From contig NZ_QPIW01000021.1 of NCBI RefSeq assembly GCF_003339505.1, positions 1 to 64,000 of the forward strand: 64,000 nucleotides of DNA, read 5' to 3'. A program made the position numbers and the translations under genes. The notes below the pieces were generated by a model that did no database searches, had not been told where the DNA came from, and saw only the letters and a program-made list of their open reading frames with translations. Positions 53,955 through 63,211 of this stretch are shown one piece after another (position 1 is the stretch's first letter; the number at the start of each line of letters is the position of its first letter). This DNA comes from Runella aurantiaca. Its GTDB lineage: Bacteria > Bacteroidota > Bacteroidia > Cytophagales > Spirosomataceae.

Positions 53955-54935
53955 ATGAAAAAGGAATTTTTTGCTATTGCGTTGAGTATGAGTGTCTGCG
54001 GAGGGTTTATTTCCTCCGCAGATTTTCCCACGACCAAAATCTCCAATGGTCTCATAGAGGCCGAATTGTACCTGCCCGATGCCCAGCGTGGGTATTATCA
54101 GGGAACCCGGTTTGATTGGTCGGGCGTAATGCCGCGTCTGGATTACAAAGGCCATTCGTATTTTGGTATTTGGAATCCTGCACCTTACGACCCCAAACTG
54201 CACGATGCCATTGCAGGACCCGTAGAAGAATTTGTGGCCGTAGGGATGAACGAAGCGCCCATTGGTGGTGAATTTCTAAAAATTGGCGTGGGAACGCTCA
54301 TCAAACCGGATGCCAAACCCTACTCTTTTATGACGCCCTACACCCTCAAAAATGGCGGAAAATGGATGGTGAAAACCTTTACAGACAAAGTGCAATTTAT
54401 GCATGAGTTGACTGATGCCGCTGGTTACGGGTATCTATATCGTAAAACAGTAAAACTCACCAAAGGAAAGGCGGAATTGGTTTTGGAACACAGCCTGAAA
54501 AATACGGGTACAAAACCCATCGAAACCCAAACCTACAACCATAATTTTTTTATGATTGACAATGAGCCGACAGGCCCAAATATCAAAACGACTTTTCCGT
54601 TTGAGGTAAGCGCCGAAGGCCGAAATTTTGGCACGATTGCCAAAGCCGAAAATAAAGCCATTGGCTATTCACGAGTGGTAGAATCGGGGGAGTTTGTATT
54701 TAGCGCTGGTTTACAGGGTTTTGGTGCTACATCAAACGATTATTCGATGCTTATTCAAAACCTCAAAACGGGCGCGAGCGTCCGAATCAAAGGCGACAAG
54801 CCGTTGGAGAAATTTGTATTTTGGGCGTGTCATACCACCTCGTGCCCAGAGCCATACATCAAGCTTTCGGTCAAGCCGCAGGAAGAAATTCATTGGAAAA
54901 TTACGTATGAATTTAAAGTAGAAATGCCAAAATAA
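53955..54935 (+). CDS. Secreted galactose-mutarotase-fold protein, unknown specificity
   Basis: About 326 residues from the ATG at 53955 (MKKEFFAIALSMSVCGGFIS, signal peptide); a longer ORF overlapping dgoD is unlikely. Beta-rich, with the flow of an aldose-epimerase-like supersandwich: TKISNGLIEAELYLPD, GVMPRLDYKGHSYFGIW, YLYRKTVKLTKGKAELVLEHSLKN, and QTYNHNFFMIDNEP with a His-Asn-His-like centre. It does not carry all GalM motifs. In this operon it could be a mutarotase or lactone-handling protein acting beside the PQQ dehydrogenase in the periplasm. It starts 7 bp after dgoD, so it is tightly coupled. Confidence 0.7.
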   Translation: MKKEFFAIALSMSVCGGFISSADFPTTKISNGLIEAELYLPDAQRGYYQGTRFDWSGVMPRLDYKGHSYFGIWNPAPYDPKLHDAIAGPVEEFVAVGMNEAPIGGEFLKIGVGTLIKPDAKPYSFMTPYTLKNGGKWMVKTFTDKVQFMHELTDAAGYGYLYRKTVKLTKGKAELVLEHSLKNTGTKPIETQTYNHNFFMIDNEPTGPNIKTTFPFEVSAEGRNFGTIAKAENKAIGYSRVVESGEFVFSAGLQGFGATSNDYSMLIQNLKTGASVRIKGDKPLEKFVFWACHTTSCPEPYIKLSVKPQEEIHWKITYEFKVEMPK

Positions 54936-54971
54936 AACTTGTCTAATCTGTACTATCAGCGGTTGTAGACT

Positions 54972-57197
54972 ATGAATAAAAATTACCGAAACCCTCTTTT
55001 AGGTGGTATTTTTGCCGTACTGATGTGCGGGGTAGCGTTTCAAAGCGGGTATAGAAATGATTCAGAAAATAACACCGATTGGCCCAAATACGGAGGAAAC
55101 AGCGCGGGAAGTAGGTACGCGGAGTTGACCCAAATAAATGCGGAAAATGTCAATAAATTGCAATTGGCATGGTCGTACGATACGGGAGAAAACAACAATC
55201 CCGACGGCAAAGGCAACGATATTCAGTGTCAGCCGATTGTGGTCAACGGTATTCTTTATGGGACTACTCCGCGCTTGAAATTGTTTGCTGCCGATGCGGC
55301 TACGGGCAAAGAATTGTGGAAATATGACCCTTTTTCCAACCCAGACGTAAAACCGAGTTTTCATCCCGTCAGAGGGGTGGTGTACTGGGAAGATGGCGCT
55401 GATAAAAGAATCCTTTATTCCGTCGGAGCTAAGCTTATGGCGGTCAATGCTTTGACGGGAGAGTTGATAACTAATTTCGGTGAAAATGGTTTGGTCGACC
55501 TGCACGCTGGCCTCGGCGACGCGCAAACGTTGGGCTACGACGTCAATAATTTCAACATTCGTTCCACAACGCCTGGTGTTATTTTCAAAAATTTGCTCAT
55601 TATGGGTTCGTCGGTTTCGGAAGGTGGCGACGCACTCCCCGGCAATATTCGGGCGTTTGATGTGCGCACGGGCAAATTGGCGTGGGTATTCCGCACCATT
55701 CCGCTGCCGGGAGAATATGGCTACGAAACTTGGTCGAAAGATTCGTATAAAAAATTGGGCGGAGCCAACTGCTGGGCGGGGATGGTCTTGGACGATAAAC
55801 GAGGTACGGTGTTTTTGGGAACGGGTTCGCCTTCGGTTGATTTTTACGGCGGCGCGCGCAAAGGCACCAATCTATTTGCCAATTGCGTCATTGCCCTCAA
55901 TGCCGAAACGGGCAAACGCATCTGGCATTTTCAAACGGTTCACCATGATTTATGGGATCGTGACATTCCTTGTCCTCCCAACCTGATTACGGTGGTGCAC
56001 AAAGGCCCCGACGGTCGCTCCCGAAAAGTGGATGCCGTAGCGCAGGCCACGAAAGACGGCCTTATTTTTGTTTTTGACCGCGACACTGGCAAGCCGCTGT
56101 TTCCCGTCAAAGAAGTGCCCGTGCCCAAAGTTGCGGCGCTGCCCGGCGAAGCCCCTTGGTCGACCCAACCCGTTCCCGTAAAACCTGCGCCTTTTGCCAA
56201 TCAGACGTTTACCAAAGCGGATTTGACCAATATTTCTCCAGCATCAGCGGCGTATGCGCAGTCAGTTTTTGAAAAAAGTAGGGGAGGGTTGAAAAACCTT
56301 CCGCCGAGCACGGTCGAAACTCTTTATTACGGCATCGGTGGCGGTGCTGAGTGGGGAGGTAGTGCGGTTGACCCCAACGGAATCATGTACGTCAACGCCA
56401 ATAATATGCTTTGGTTGTTGAAAATGCAGGCCACCAATACCCCCAAAACCACGGAAGCGTTGACCAAAGGCGAGAAATTATTTATCGCTAACTGTGCCGT
56501 TTGTCACGCGATGGATGCCAAAAACACTGTCATAGCGACTACGCAGGCGTATCCAAATTTGCAGGATGTGGGCAAAAAACTTACCCGTCAACAAATCAAT
56601 ACACTCCTCGAAACGGGTCGGGGCAGAATGCCGTCTTTTCAGCACATTTCCAAGCCCGACCGTGAAGCCATTGTTCACTTTTTACTGAAAACAGAAACCT
56701 CGACTAAGGCCGACGATATTCATCGGGTAACGACGGTTGAGACCAAAACGGCGCGCGACTTTCCGTATACGCCATTGTTCCAAAACAAGGGATTTCGTCA
56801 GTTTAGAGACGCCGACAATTACCCTGCCATCAAACCGCCCTGGGGCACGCTGAATGCTGTGGATTTGAACACGGGAGAATACCTTTGGAAAGTTCCGTTG
56901 GGAGAATACCCCGAATTGGCAAAAAAAGGCCTTCCGACCACGGGCACCGAAAACCACGGCGGCCCCCTCGTAACGGCGGGTGGTCTACTTTTTATCGCGG
57001 CCACTTACGACGAAAAACTGCGGGCTTTTGATACAAAAACGGGAAAAGTGGTGTGGGAATATACATTGCCAGCGGGCGGCTTTGCCACGCCGATTACATA
57101 TCAGGTCAAGGGAAAACAATACATTGCCATCGCGGCGGGGGGCACACGGTACGACTTAAAACCCGGCGGCAAATACGTGGCGTTTGCCTTGCCTTAG
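54972..57197 (+). CDS. PQQ-dependent sugar dehydrogenase with internal cytochrome c domain
   Basis: A 741-residue periplasmic quinoprotein, with a hydrophobic N-terminal segment (PLLGGIFAVLMCGVAFQSG). The eight-bladed propeller has typical opening motifs (DWPKYGGNSAGSRYAELTQIN, KLQLAWSYDTGE), PQQ-site segments (STTPGVIFKNLLIMGSSVSEGG; HHDLWDRDIPCPP) and the end GGPLVTAGGLLFIAATYDEKLRAFD. A c-type heme motif CAVCH (508-512) with Met ligand candidate GRMPSFQ is inserted before the last blades. It oxidises an aldose C1 to the lactone and passes electrons to heme. Fits the role of making galactonate from galactose. No PQQ biosynthesis genes are in the window. Confidence 0.9.
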   Translation: MNKNYRNPLLGGIFAVLMCGVAFQSGYRNDSENNTDWPKYGGNSAGSRYAELTQINAENVNKLQLAWSYDTGENNNPDGKGNDIQCQPIVVNGILYGTTPRLKLFAADAATGKELWKYDPFSNPDVKPSFHPVRGVVYWEDGADKRILYSVGAKLMAVNALTGELITNFGENGLVDLHAGLGDAQTLGYDVNNFNIRSTTPGVIFKNLLIMGSSVSEGGDALPGNIRAFDVRTGKLAWVFRTIPLPGEYGYETWSKDSYKKLGGANCWAGMVLDDKRGTVFLGTGSPSVDFYGGARKGTNLFANCVIALNAETGKRIWHFQTVHHDLWDRDIPCPPNLITVVHKGPDGRSRKVDAVAQATKDGLIFVFDRDTGKPLFPVKEVPVPKVAALPGEAPWSTQPVPVKPAPFANQTFTKADLTNISPASAAYAQSVFEKSRGGLKNLPPSTVETLYYGIGGGAEWGGSAVDPNGIMYVNANNMLWLLKMQATNTPKTTEALTKGEKLFIANCAVCHAMDAKNTVIATTQAYPNLQDVGKKLTRQQINTLLETGRGRMPSFQHISKPDREAIVHFLLKTETSTKADDIHRVTTVETKTARDFPYTPLFQNKGFRQFRDADNYPAIKPPWGTLNAVDLNTGEYLWKVPLGEYPELAKKGLPTTGTENHGGPLVTAGGLLFIAATYDEKLRAFDTKTGKVVWEYTLPAGGFATPITYQVKGKQYIAIAAGGTRYDLKPGGKYVAFALP

Positions 57198-57221
57198 TTC
57201 ATTAAATGTAACATCGAAAGG

Positions 57222-58226
57222 ATGAAAAACTACTTGATAGGCTGCGATTGGGGGACTACCTCGTTCCGGTTGCGGTTGATAGAAACCGTCGAAAATAAAA
57301 TAATCAGTGAAGTACTTTCTTCGGAAGGAGTGGCAAGTACGTTTGACGCATGGAAAGCAACAAAAGCAGAATTTGAAACTAAGAAATCTTTCTTTATTCA
57401 ACGTTTAAAAGAACAACTTGCCGTATTGGCCCAGCAGTCGAAGGCCGAATTGAACGGAATTGAAATTGTTATTTCGGGAATGGCATCGTCTTCCATCGGA
57501 ATGTACGAGGTGCCGTACGCCACCTTGACGTATGATGTGGATGGGGCGCAAACGGCCGTTCATCGCCTAGAAGCCGACGCCCATTTAGCCCATGATATTA
57601 TGCTCATATCGGGTATTCGGAGCGAGTACGACGTGATGCGCGGCGAAGAAACGCAATTGGTGGGGTTGGCAGAATTGTTGCATTTATCTGCAAGTCAACG
57701 GTATATTTTAATCCTTCCTGGAACGCACTCCAAACACCTGTATGTCCAAAACAATCGCCTGATTGATTTTCAAACCTACATGACGGGCGAGGTATTCAGC
57801 CTAATTTCTCATCACAGTATCCTGAAAGAATCGGTGGAAAAAGCGAGCCGTGAGCTATCAGCGCTGGAAATGGCTGCGTTTAAAATGGGAGTGCGCGAGT
57901 CTGGTGCGCGGGGCGTGCTTCGAAATCTTTTCAGGGTCCGAACCAACCAGCTTTTTCAGAAATGGACCAAAAAAGAAAACGGCCTGTATTTGAGCGGGTT
58001 GTTGATTGGGTCCGAAATTCACGACCTGCTGGCCGAAAGCGAGTGGCAATTGGTGCTGTGCAGTGGAAACAATTTATACGAATTATACAAAGCGGCCGTC
58101 GAAGAACTGGGGCTGTCGGACCGAATGCTGACCGTTTCGGCGGACACGGTGGACCTAGCAACGGTGGTGGGACAAGTTAAAATTTTTCAAAATCAAGCCT
58201 TATTGCTGAACAATCAAACATTATGA
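57222..58226 (+). CDS. dgoK: 2-dehydro-3-deoxygalactonokinase
   Basis: A 334-residue cytosolic sugar-acid kinase of the DgoK family: MKNYLIGCDWGTTSFRLRLIE (phosphate 1), SGMASSSIGMYEVPYA, MRGEETQLVGL, ILPGTHSKHLYVQ and the FQTYMTGEVFSLISHHSIL block. Phosphorylates 2-keto-3-deoxygalactonate to the 6-phosphate. Its last codons overlap the start of the aldolase gene by 4 bp (ATGA type), showing translational coupling. Its presence is the main reason for reading this locus as galactonate rather than gluconate catabolism. Confidence 0.94.
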   Translation: MKNYLIGCDWGTTSFRLRLIETVENKIISEVLSSEGVASTFDAWKATKAEFETKKSFFIQRLKEQLAVLAQQSKAELNGIEIVISGMASSSIGMYEVPYATLTYDVDGAQTAVHRLEADAHLAHDIMLISGIRSEYDVMRGEETQLVGLAELLHLSASQRYILILPGTHSKHLYVQNNRLIDFQTYMTGEVFSLISHHSILKESVEKASRELSALEMAAFKMGVRESGARGVLRNLFRVRTNQLFQKWTKKENGLYLSGLLIGSEIHDLLAESEWQLVLCSGNNLYELYKAAVEELGLSDRMLTVSADTVDLATVVGQVKIFQNQALLLNNQTL

Positions 58227-58864
58227 GTAAAACTGCATTTTCGTGGGAATTATTTAACAAAGCGCCCATCGTTGGCATCGTTCGGGGGCTGTCGTTAGAA
58301 GAAGTAAAACAAATTTTGCCGATGTACCGGGAAGCGGGTTTGACCACCATCGAAATCACGATGAATACCCTCGACGCCGAGAAAATTATTGAATATGCCG
58401 TTGAAAATGAACAACATGGGCTAAACATCGGTGCTGGAACGGTGTGTACAAAAGACGATTTAAAAAAAGCACTCGAAGCAGGCGCGCAGTTTATTGTAAC
58501 GCCGATTCTGGATAAAAAAGTAGTCAAGGCCTGCGTCAAAAAAGAGATTCCCATCTTTCCAGGTGCGTTTACGCCTTCTGAGATTTTTAAAGCATGGAGT
58601 TTAGGCGCGAGCATGGTGAAGGTGTTTCCGGCTACGCAAATGGGTCCGTCTTACATCAAGGAATTGAAAGCGCCCCTCAATCAACTCAAATTGCTGCCCA
58701 CGGGGGGCGTGAGTTTGGAGAACATGTCCGAGTTTTTTAAGGCGGGTGCCGATGGTGTCGGAATGGGAGGGCAATTGCTGGATAAAAAGTTGATTCAAGA
58801 AAAAGATTGGCAAAAACTCAAAACACATTTTTCACAATTTATTAAACAACTTCCCCGCCGATGA
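58223..58864 (+). CDS. dgoA: 2-dehydro-3-deoxy-6-phosphogalactonate/gluconate aldolase
   Basis: A 213-residue class I aldolase of the Eda/DgoA family. PIVGIVRGLSLEEVKQI carries the early catalytic region, EITMNTLDAEKIIE the substrate Glu, GAGTVCTKDDLKKALEAGAQFIVTPI the TIM-barrel core, and SLGASMVKVFPATQMGPSYIKEL contains the Schiff-base Lys (VKVFPA). Cleaves the 6-phosphate to pyruvate and glyceraldehyde 3-phosphate. Overlaps dgoK and the permease gene by 4 bp each, so the three are one translational unit. Eda-type use of the gluconate epimer is possible. Confidence 0.93.
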   Translation: MSKTAFSWELFNKAPIVGIVRGLSLEEVKQILPMYREAGLTTIEITMNTLDAEKIIEYAVENEQHGLNIGAGTVCTKDDLKKALEAGAQFIVTPILDKKVVKACVKKEIPIFPGAFTPSEIFKAWSLGASMVKVFPATQMGPSYIKELKAPLNQLKLLPTGGVSLENMSEFFKAGADGVGMGGQLLDKKLIQEKDWQKLKTHFSQFIKQLPRR

Positions 58865-60165
58865 GCGCCCCTAAAATCAAAAACTACCGTTGGCTTATTG
58901 TGGTTTTGCTCTTTACCGCCACCACAATCAACTACTTAGACCGGCAGATTATTGGGTTGTTGAAGCCTATTTTAGAAAAAGAATTTGCGTGGTCAGAAAC
59001 CGATTACGCGCGTATCATCATGGCGTTTACGGCGGCTTATGCCATTGGGTTGTTGGCATTGGGCTGGTTGATTGATAAAATCGGGACCAAACATGGTTAC
59101 TCTATCACCATTGTTTTTTGGAGTGTGGCGGGAATGCTCCACGCGCTGGCCCGTAGTGCCTTCGGTTTTGGTGTGGCTCGGGTTGGGCTGGGGTTGGGAG
59201 AAGGTGGCAACTATCCCGCGGCGGTGAAAACGGTGGCGGAATGGTTTCCCAAAAAAGAACGCGCGTTGGCTACTGGGCTTTTCAATGCTGGGACTAGCGT
59301 GGGCGTGGTGGTAGCCCTGATTCTTGTACCCTGGATTTTGACGACCTACGGCTGGCAGGAAGTTTTTTGGATTACGGGTGCGCTCGGTTTTGTGTGGTTG
59401 ATTTTTTGGCTTATCTATTACGATATTCCCGCCAAACAAAAACGCCTGACCACGGAAGAGTACGAATACATCGTGAATGGTCAAGAAAAGGAAGAACAGC
59501 ACAGCAGCGAGAAAGCGAGTGTCAATTGGATTAAGTTGTTTTCTTTTCCCCAGACGTGGGCGTACATTACTGGAAAGGGCTTAATTGACCCGATTTATTG
59601 GTTTTTTCTGTTTTGGTTGCCGTCTTATTTTGCCTCCACTTTTAACCTTGACCTCAAAAAACCGAGTTTGGAATTGATGCTTATTTATACCGCTACCACC
59701 GTGGGAAGCATCAGCGGTGGCTGGTTTTCGTCGCAACTCATCAAGCGCGGCTGGCCCGTCATCAAAGCCCGAAAAACGGTCATTTTGGTGATTGCGGTTC
59801 TTGAATTGTCAGTCATTTTTATTCAGTTTGCGCCCAATGTCTGGGTCGCCGTTGGGCTGATTAGCTTTGCGGTGGCGTTGCATCAGGCATGGGCGACCAA
59901 CGTATTTACGTTACCGTCCGACATGTTTCCTAAACAAGCCGTCAGTTCCATTGTGGGCATCGGTGGGATGGCTGGCGCGTTGGGAGGCATTCTTTTTCCG
60001 ATGCTGATCGGCAGTCTGTTGGATACCTACAAAGCCGCTGGAAACCTCGCGGGCGGGTACAATATCATCTTTACCATTTGCGGTTGTACTTACCTGATTG
60101 CGTGGGGTATCATTCATTTGCTGACCCGTAAATCCAAAATGCTGGAATTGACGGAGTTGGAGTAG
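58861..60165 (+). CDS. MFS sugar-acid permease (ExuT/DgoT, anion:cation symporter group)
   Basis: A 434-residue inner-membrane transporter with 12 predicted spans. Signature of the ACS family: TATTINYLDRQIIGLLKP near the start, WLIDKIGTKHGYSI loop, VARVGLGLGEGGNYPAAVKTVAEWFPKKERALATGLFNAG, and the later SDMFPKQAVSSIVGIGG. Family members import hexuronates, galactonate or glucarate with protons. As the last gene coupled to dgoK and dgoA, it would bring galactonate or, if dehydration is periplasmic, 2-keto-3-deoxygalactonate into the cytosol. Confidence 0.92.
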   Translation: MSAPKIKNYRWLIVVLLFTATTINYLDRQIIGLLKPILEKEFAWSETDYARIIMAFTAAYAIGLLALGWLIDKIGTKHGYSITIVFWSVAGMLHALARSAFGFGVARVGLGLGEGGNYPAAVKTVAEWFPKKERALATGLFNAGTSVGVVVALILVPWILTTYGWQEVFWITGALGFVWLIFWLIYYDIPAKQKRLTTEEYEYIVNGQEKEEQHSSEKASVNWIKLFSFPQTWAYITGKGLIDPIYWFFLFWLPSYFASTFNLDLKKPSLELMLIYTATTVGSISGGWFSSQLIKRGWPVIKARKTVILVIAVLELSVIFIQFAPNVWVAVGLISFAVALHQAWATNVFTLPSDMFPKQAVSSIVGIGGMAGALGGILFPMLIGSLLDTYKAAGNLAGGYNIIFTICGCTYLIAWGIIHLLTRKSKMLELTELE

Positions 60166-60171
60166 AATGGT

Positions 60172-60237
60172 CGCAGTCGCTCGCGTTTTGCGACGGGGCG
60201 GCCCGAGCCGTGATGGCTATTGGTAGGTCTCTGGCCG
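60172..60237 (+). repeat. 66-bp direct repeat, copy 1
   Basis: Begins CGCAGTCGCTCGCG and ends CTCTGGCCG; about 94% identical to copy 2 at 60281. Contains GTCGC..GCGAC, a hairpin, and GC-rich dyads. REP-like intergenic element after the permease gene. Confidence 0.8.
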
Positions 60238-60280
60238 CGAAATTTCGGTAATGTGCGGAGAGTTGCTTACAACCCGACTC

Positions 60281-60346
60281 CGCAGTCGCTCGCGTCTCGC
60301 GACGGGGCGGCCCGAGCCGTGATGACTATTGGTAGGCCTCTGGCCG
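60281..60346 (+). repeat. 66-bp direct repeat, copy 2
   Basis: Second copy, period 109 bp, differing from copy 1 at a few positions (GTCTC for GTTTT; GACTA for GGCTA). Lies just before the end of the leftward queG gene; the pair may act as bidirectional 3'-end structure. Confidence 0.8.
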
Positions 60347-60373
60347 TATAATCGTAGAAAATAACCATAGCAC

Positions 60374-61318
60374 TCACTCCTCCCGTACAAACGCCACATT
60401 TCGTTGTATTCCTTCCAACTTCGTGCGTTTGACGGCGGAGCGGCGGAATATTTCCTGAAATACTTCCTGCGTGATTTCTTTCCAATCGCCGTTGGTAAAT
60501 TCGGCCAATTCGGGATGCAAATTGAACTCGGGCGTTTGGTGCGGTTTGGAAAAACGATTCCATGGACACACATCTTGACAAATATCGCAACCAAAAATCC
60601 AGTTCTCAAATGTACCCTTAACTTCTGCGGGGATAGCCTCTTTGAGTTCAATCGTAAAGTAACTGATGCAGCGGCTACCGTCGACCACGTACGGCTCCAC
60701 GATGGCGTCGGTAGGGCAGGCATCCACGCAACGCGTGCAAGTGCCGCAATAATCCCGAACGGGCCCGTCGGGCCACAAATCAAGGTCACAGATGATTTCA
60801 CCGATGAAGAAAAAACTGCCCATGTCGCGGTTGAGTAGGTTGGAATGTTTTCCTATCCAACCTAAACCGCTTTTGGCCGCCCAAACTTTATCCATTACGG
60901 GAGCTGAATCCACAAAAATACGCCCGTTGATTTCGCCGATTTCTTCCTGCAACTGCGCCACCAACTCCTTCATTTTGTCTTTTAATACAAAATGATAATC
61001 GGTTCCGTAGGCGTATTTGGAGAGTTTTAGGTCATTTTTCCCTTCGGGTAGTCGCTGTTCGGGGTAATAGTTGAGCAATACCGAAATAACCGACTTGGCC
61101 CCCTCGACCAGTTTGCGCGGGTCGAGACGTTTGTCAAAATGGTTGGCCATGTAGTGCATTTGTCCGTGGCGGTGCTGATTGAGCCAATGCTCCAGCCGAG
61201 GAGCTTCTTCTTCCAAAAAAGTGGCCGTCGATATGCCGCAAAAATCAAAACCTAGCTCGGTAGCTTTCGCTTTGATGGTTTGACTTCGCTGTTGCCTGAC
61301 AAAATCGTCGGTGGTCAT
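60374..61318 (-). CDS. queG: Epoxyqueuosine reductase
   Basis: About 314 residues from the ATG at 61318 ([19 protein letters not shown]); a longer ORF adds 20 unlikely residues. Family features: LGFDFCGIS, the cobalamin-binding region with [44 protein letters not shown], and two [4Fe-4S] motifs [16 protein letters not shown] and [11 protein letters not shown]. Catalyses the last step of queuosine synthesis in tRNA wobble position 34, reducing epoxyqueuosine. Single gene; other queuosine genes are not in the window. Confidence 0.95.
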   Translation of the reverse strand: MTTDDFVRQQRSQTIKAKATELGFDFCGISTATFLEEEAPRLEHWLNQHRHGQMHYMANHFDKRLDPRKLVEGAKSVISVLLNYYPEQRLPEGKNDLKLSKYAYGTDYHFVLKDKMKELVAQLQEEIGEINGRIFVDSAPVMDKVWAAKSGLGWIGKHSNLLNRDMGSFFFIGEIICDLDLWPDGPVRDYCGTCTRCVDACPTDAIVEPYVVDGSRCISYFTIELKEAIPAEVKGTFENWIFGCDICQDVCPWNRFSKPHQTPEFNLHPELAEFTNGDWKEITQEVFQEIFRRSAVKRTKLEGIQRNVAFVREE

Positions 61319-61441
61319 GGATAAAAAGTTTAAAACGGAACTTAAATGCCAAACAATGTGCGTTCGGTGGTCAGACAAAGTTATGGAATCAAGGCCAAGT
61401 TTTGTTAATTTGTGGCTAGTACAAAACCTATTCCCTAATCA

Positions 61442-61861
61442 ATGAGACCGTTTACCTTTTTATTACCCGCGTTTATCGTGCTGCCACTTTTCGTATTTTC
61501 GCAGGAAGAGCCTGAAAAACACCCGATTGATGTCGCGTTAGACAACTGCATGGACAAAAATCCTTCCACGCAGGGCATGGTGAGTTGTTTGGATGCTGCC
61601 TACAAAAAATGGGACGCCGAACTCAACAAAAACTATAAAGCCCTGACGAGCCAACTGAACGCAACTCAGAAAGCCGCCCTGCTCGCTGCCCAACGCAAAT
61701 GGATTGAGTACCGCGATTTAGAGTTTAAGATGCAAACTTCCGTTTACACCACCATGCAAGGCACCATGTATCAACCCATGGCCATCAACGACCGCATGGA
61801 AGTGGTAAAGAAACGCGCCCTTGATTTGAAAAGCTATCTGGATTTACTGGAAATAAAGTAA
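61442..61861 (+). CDS. LprI-like (DUF1311) secreted protein
   Basis: A 139-residue protein with signal peptide MRPFTFLLPAFIVLPLFVFSQ. The mature part shows the DUF1311/LprI pattern with two conserved Cys: LDNCMDKNPSTQGMVSCLDAAYKKWDAELN, then AALLAAQRKWIEYRDLEFKM. Proteins of this family include lysozyme inhibitors of the periplasm, but many are uncharacterised. It is followed 37 bp later by the dipeptidase gene in the same direction, so both may be co-transcribed. Confidence 0.85.
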   Translation: MRPFTFLLPAFIVLPLFVFSQEEPEKHPIDVALDNCMDKNPSTQGMVSCLDAAYKKWDAELNKNYKALTSQLNATQKAALLAAQRKWIEYRDLEFKMQTSVYTTMQGTMYQPMAINDRMEVVKKRALDLKSYLDLLEIK

Positions 61862-61898
61862 ACATTTCTTTCAATAACACCCCAAACATCTATTCATC

Positions 61899-63122
61899 AT
61901 GAAACTATTAACCGCCTTATTAGCAGGGATTTTAACGCTTTCGTTGAGCGTACAGGCGCAAAAATCGGACGAAGAATTGCGCCAATTGGCCGATAAAATT
62001 GCCCACAAATACATCCTCACCGATGGCCACGTTGATTTGCCGTATCGGCTCAAAATCAAAAACTTTCGGCTCGAACGCCAATATTTAGGCATTCCTATCA
62101 GCACCACTGAGGGCGATTTTGACTACGAGCGCGCCAAAAAAGGTGGACTTTCGGCACCGTTTATGTCGGTTTATATTCCGTCGTCGTACCAACAAACGGG
62201 TGGTGCCAAGCAGTTGGCCGATACACTCATCACGATGGTGAAGGGCATCGCCAAGGCGCACCCCGACAAGTTTGCCGTAGCCACAACGCCCCAACAAGTG
62301 GATGCTAATTTCAAAAAAGGCATCATTTCGTTTCCGATGGGGATGGAAAACGGCGCACCGTTGGAAAAACTCTCCGACGTGGCGTATTTTCGTCAGCAGG
62401 GTATTAGCTACGTGACGCTCACGCACGGAAAAGACAACCTGATTTGTGATTCTTCCTACGACAGTACCTTCACCCACAAGGGTTTAAGTGCCTATGGAAA
62501 GCAGGTTGTAAAAGAAATGAACAGGGTTGGCATTATGGTGGATGTATCGCATATTTCCGACGACGCATTTTATCAGGCCGTGGAGCTTTCAACTGTTCCC
62601 GTGATTGCGTCGCACTCGTCGTGTCGTTATTTTACACCGACATTTAAGCGGAACATGTCCGACGATATGATTAAGCTGTTGGGTAAAAAAGGCGGTGTGA
62701 TTCAAATCAATTTTGGTTCCAGCTTTTTGGATGAAAACTACCGTCAACAAGCGGAAGTATTGCAGGGGAAATTCATGAAAATACTGAAAGATAAAGGTTT
62801 GAAATTCACCGACCCCGCCGCCCAAGACTTGTTGAAGCAATTCCAGAAAGAGAATCCCGTATTGTTTGCCGACGTTGAAACCGTCGCCAATCACATCGAT
62901 CACGTTGTGAAACTTACGGGCAGTACACAGCACGTCGGCATCGGCTCTGACTTTGACGGCGTGGGCGACAGCCTGCCAACGGGCCTGAAAGATGTGTCGC
63001 AGTATCCTAACCTGATTTATGTATTGCTCAAACGCGGCTATTCCGAAAGCGACATTGCCAACATCATGTACAAAAACGTATGGCGTGTGTGGTCAAAAAC
63101 CGTGGCTAGTGCCAAAATATAG
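61899..63122 (+). CDS. Secreted membrane-dipeptidase (peptidase family M19)
   Basis: A 407-residue zinc dipeptidase with signal peptide ending VQAQKS. M19 motifs: TDGHVDLPYRL (HxD metal ligands), FPMGMENGAPLEKL with the bridging Glu, SYVTLTHGKDN, GIMVDVSHISDDAFYQAV (His), VIASHSSCRYFTPTFKRN (His) and HVGIGSDFDGVGDSLPTGLKDVSQYP. Hydrolyses dipeptides, including those with D-amino acids, in the periplasm. A strong terminator lies after the stop. Confidence 0.94.
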   Translation: MKLLTALLAGILTLSLSVQAQKSDEELRQLADKIAHKYILTDGHVDLPYRLKIKNFRLERQYLGIPISTTEGDFDYERAKKGGLSAPFMSVYIPSSYQQTGGAKQLADTLITMVKGIAKAHPDKFAVATTPQQVDANFKKGIISFPMGMENGAPLEKLSDVAYFRQQGISYVTLTHGKDNLICDSSYDSTFTHKGLSAYGKQVVKEMNRVGIMVDVSHISDDAFYQAVELSTVPVIASHSSCRYFTPTFKRNMSDDMIKLLGKKGGVIQINFGSSFLDENYRQQAEVLQGKFMKILKDKGLKFTDPAAQDLLKQFQKENPVLFADVETVANHIDHVVKLTGSTQHVGIGSDFDGVGDSLPTGLKDVSQYPNLIYVLLKRGYSESDIANIMYKNVWRVWSKTVASAKI

Positions 63123-63140
63123 TTGAGGGACTTATAACCA

Positions 63141-63177
63141 CAAAAAGCGCTGATTGACCATCAATCAGCGCTTTTTG
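63141..63177 (+). terminator. Intrinsic terminator after the dipeptidase gene
   Basis: AAAAAGCGCTGATTGA (63142-63157) pairs perfectly with TCAATCAGCGCTTTTT (63161-63176), 3-base loop, T-run at the end. Works for the rightward gene and, by symmetry, for the leftward small ORF. Confidence 0.92.
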
Positions 63178-63211
63178 TATATCAAACTTGTCGGTATTTC
63201 TTTTCGCTCCG

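Noticed and set aside
60172-60346. Short CRISPR array
   Set aside because: Only two repeats of 66 bp, too long, no cas genes nearby; better explained as a REP-like pair.
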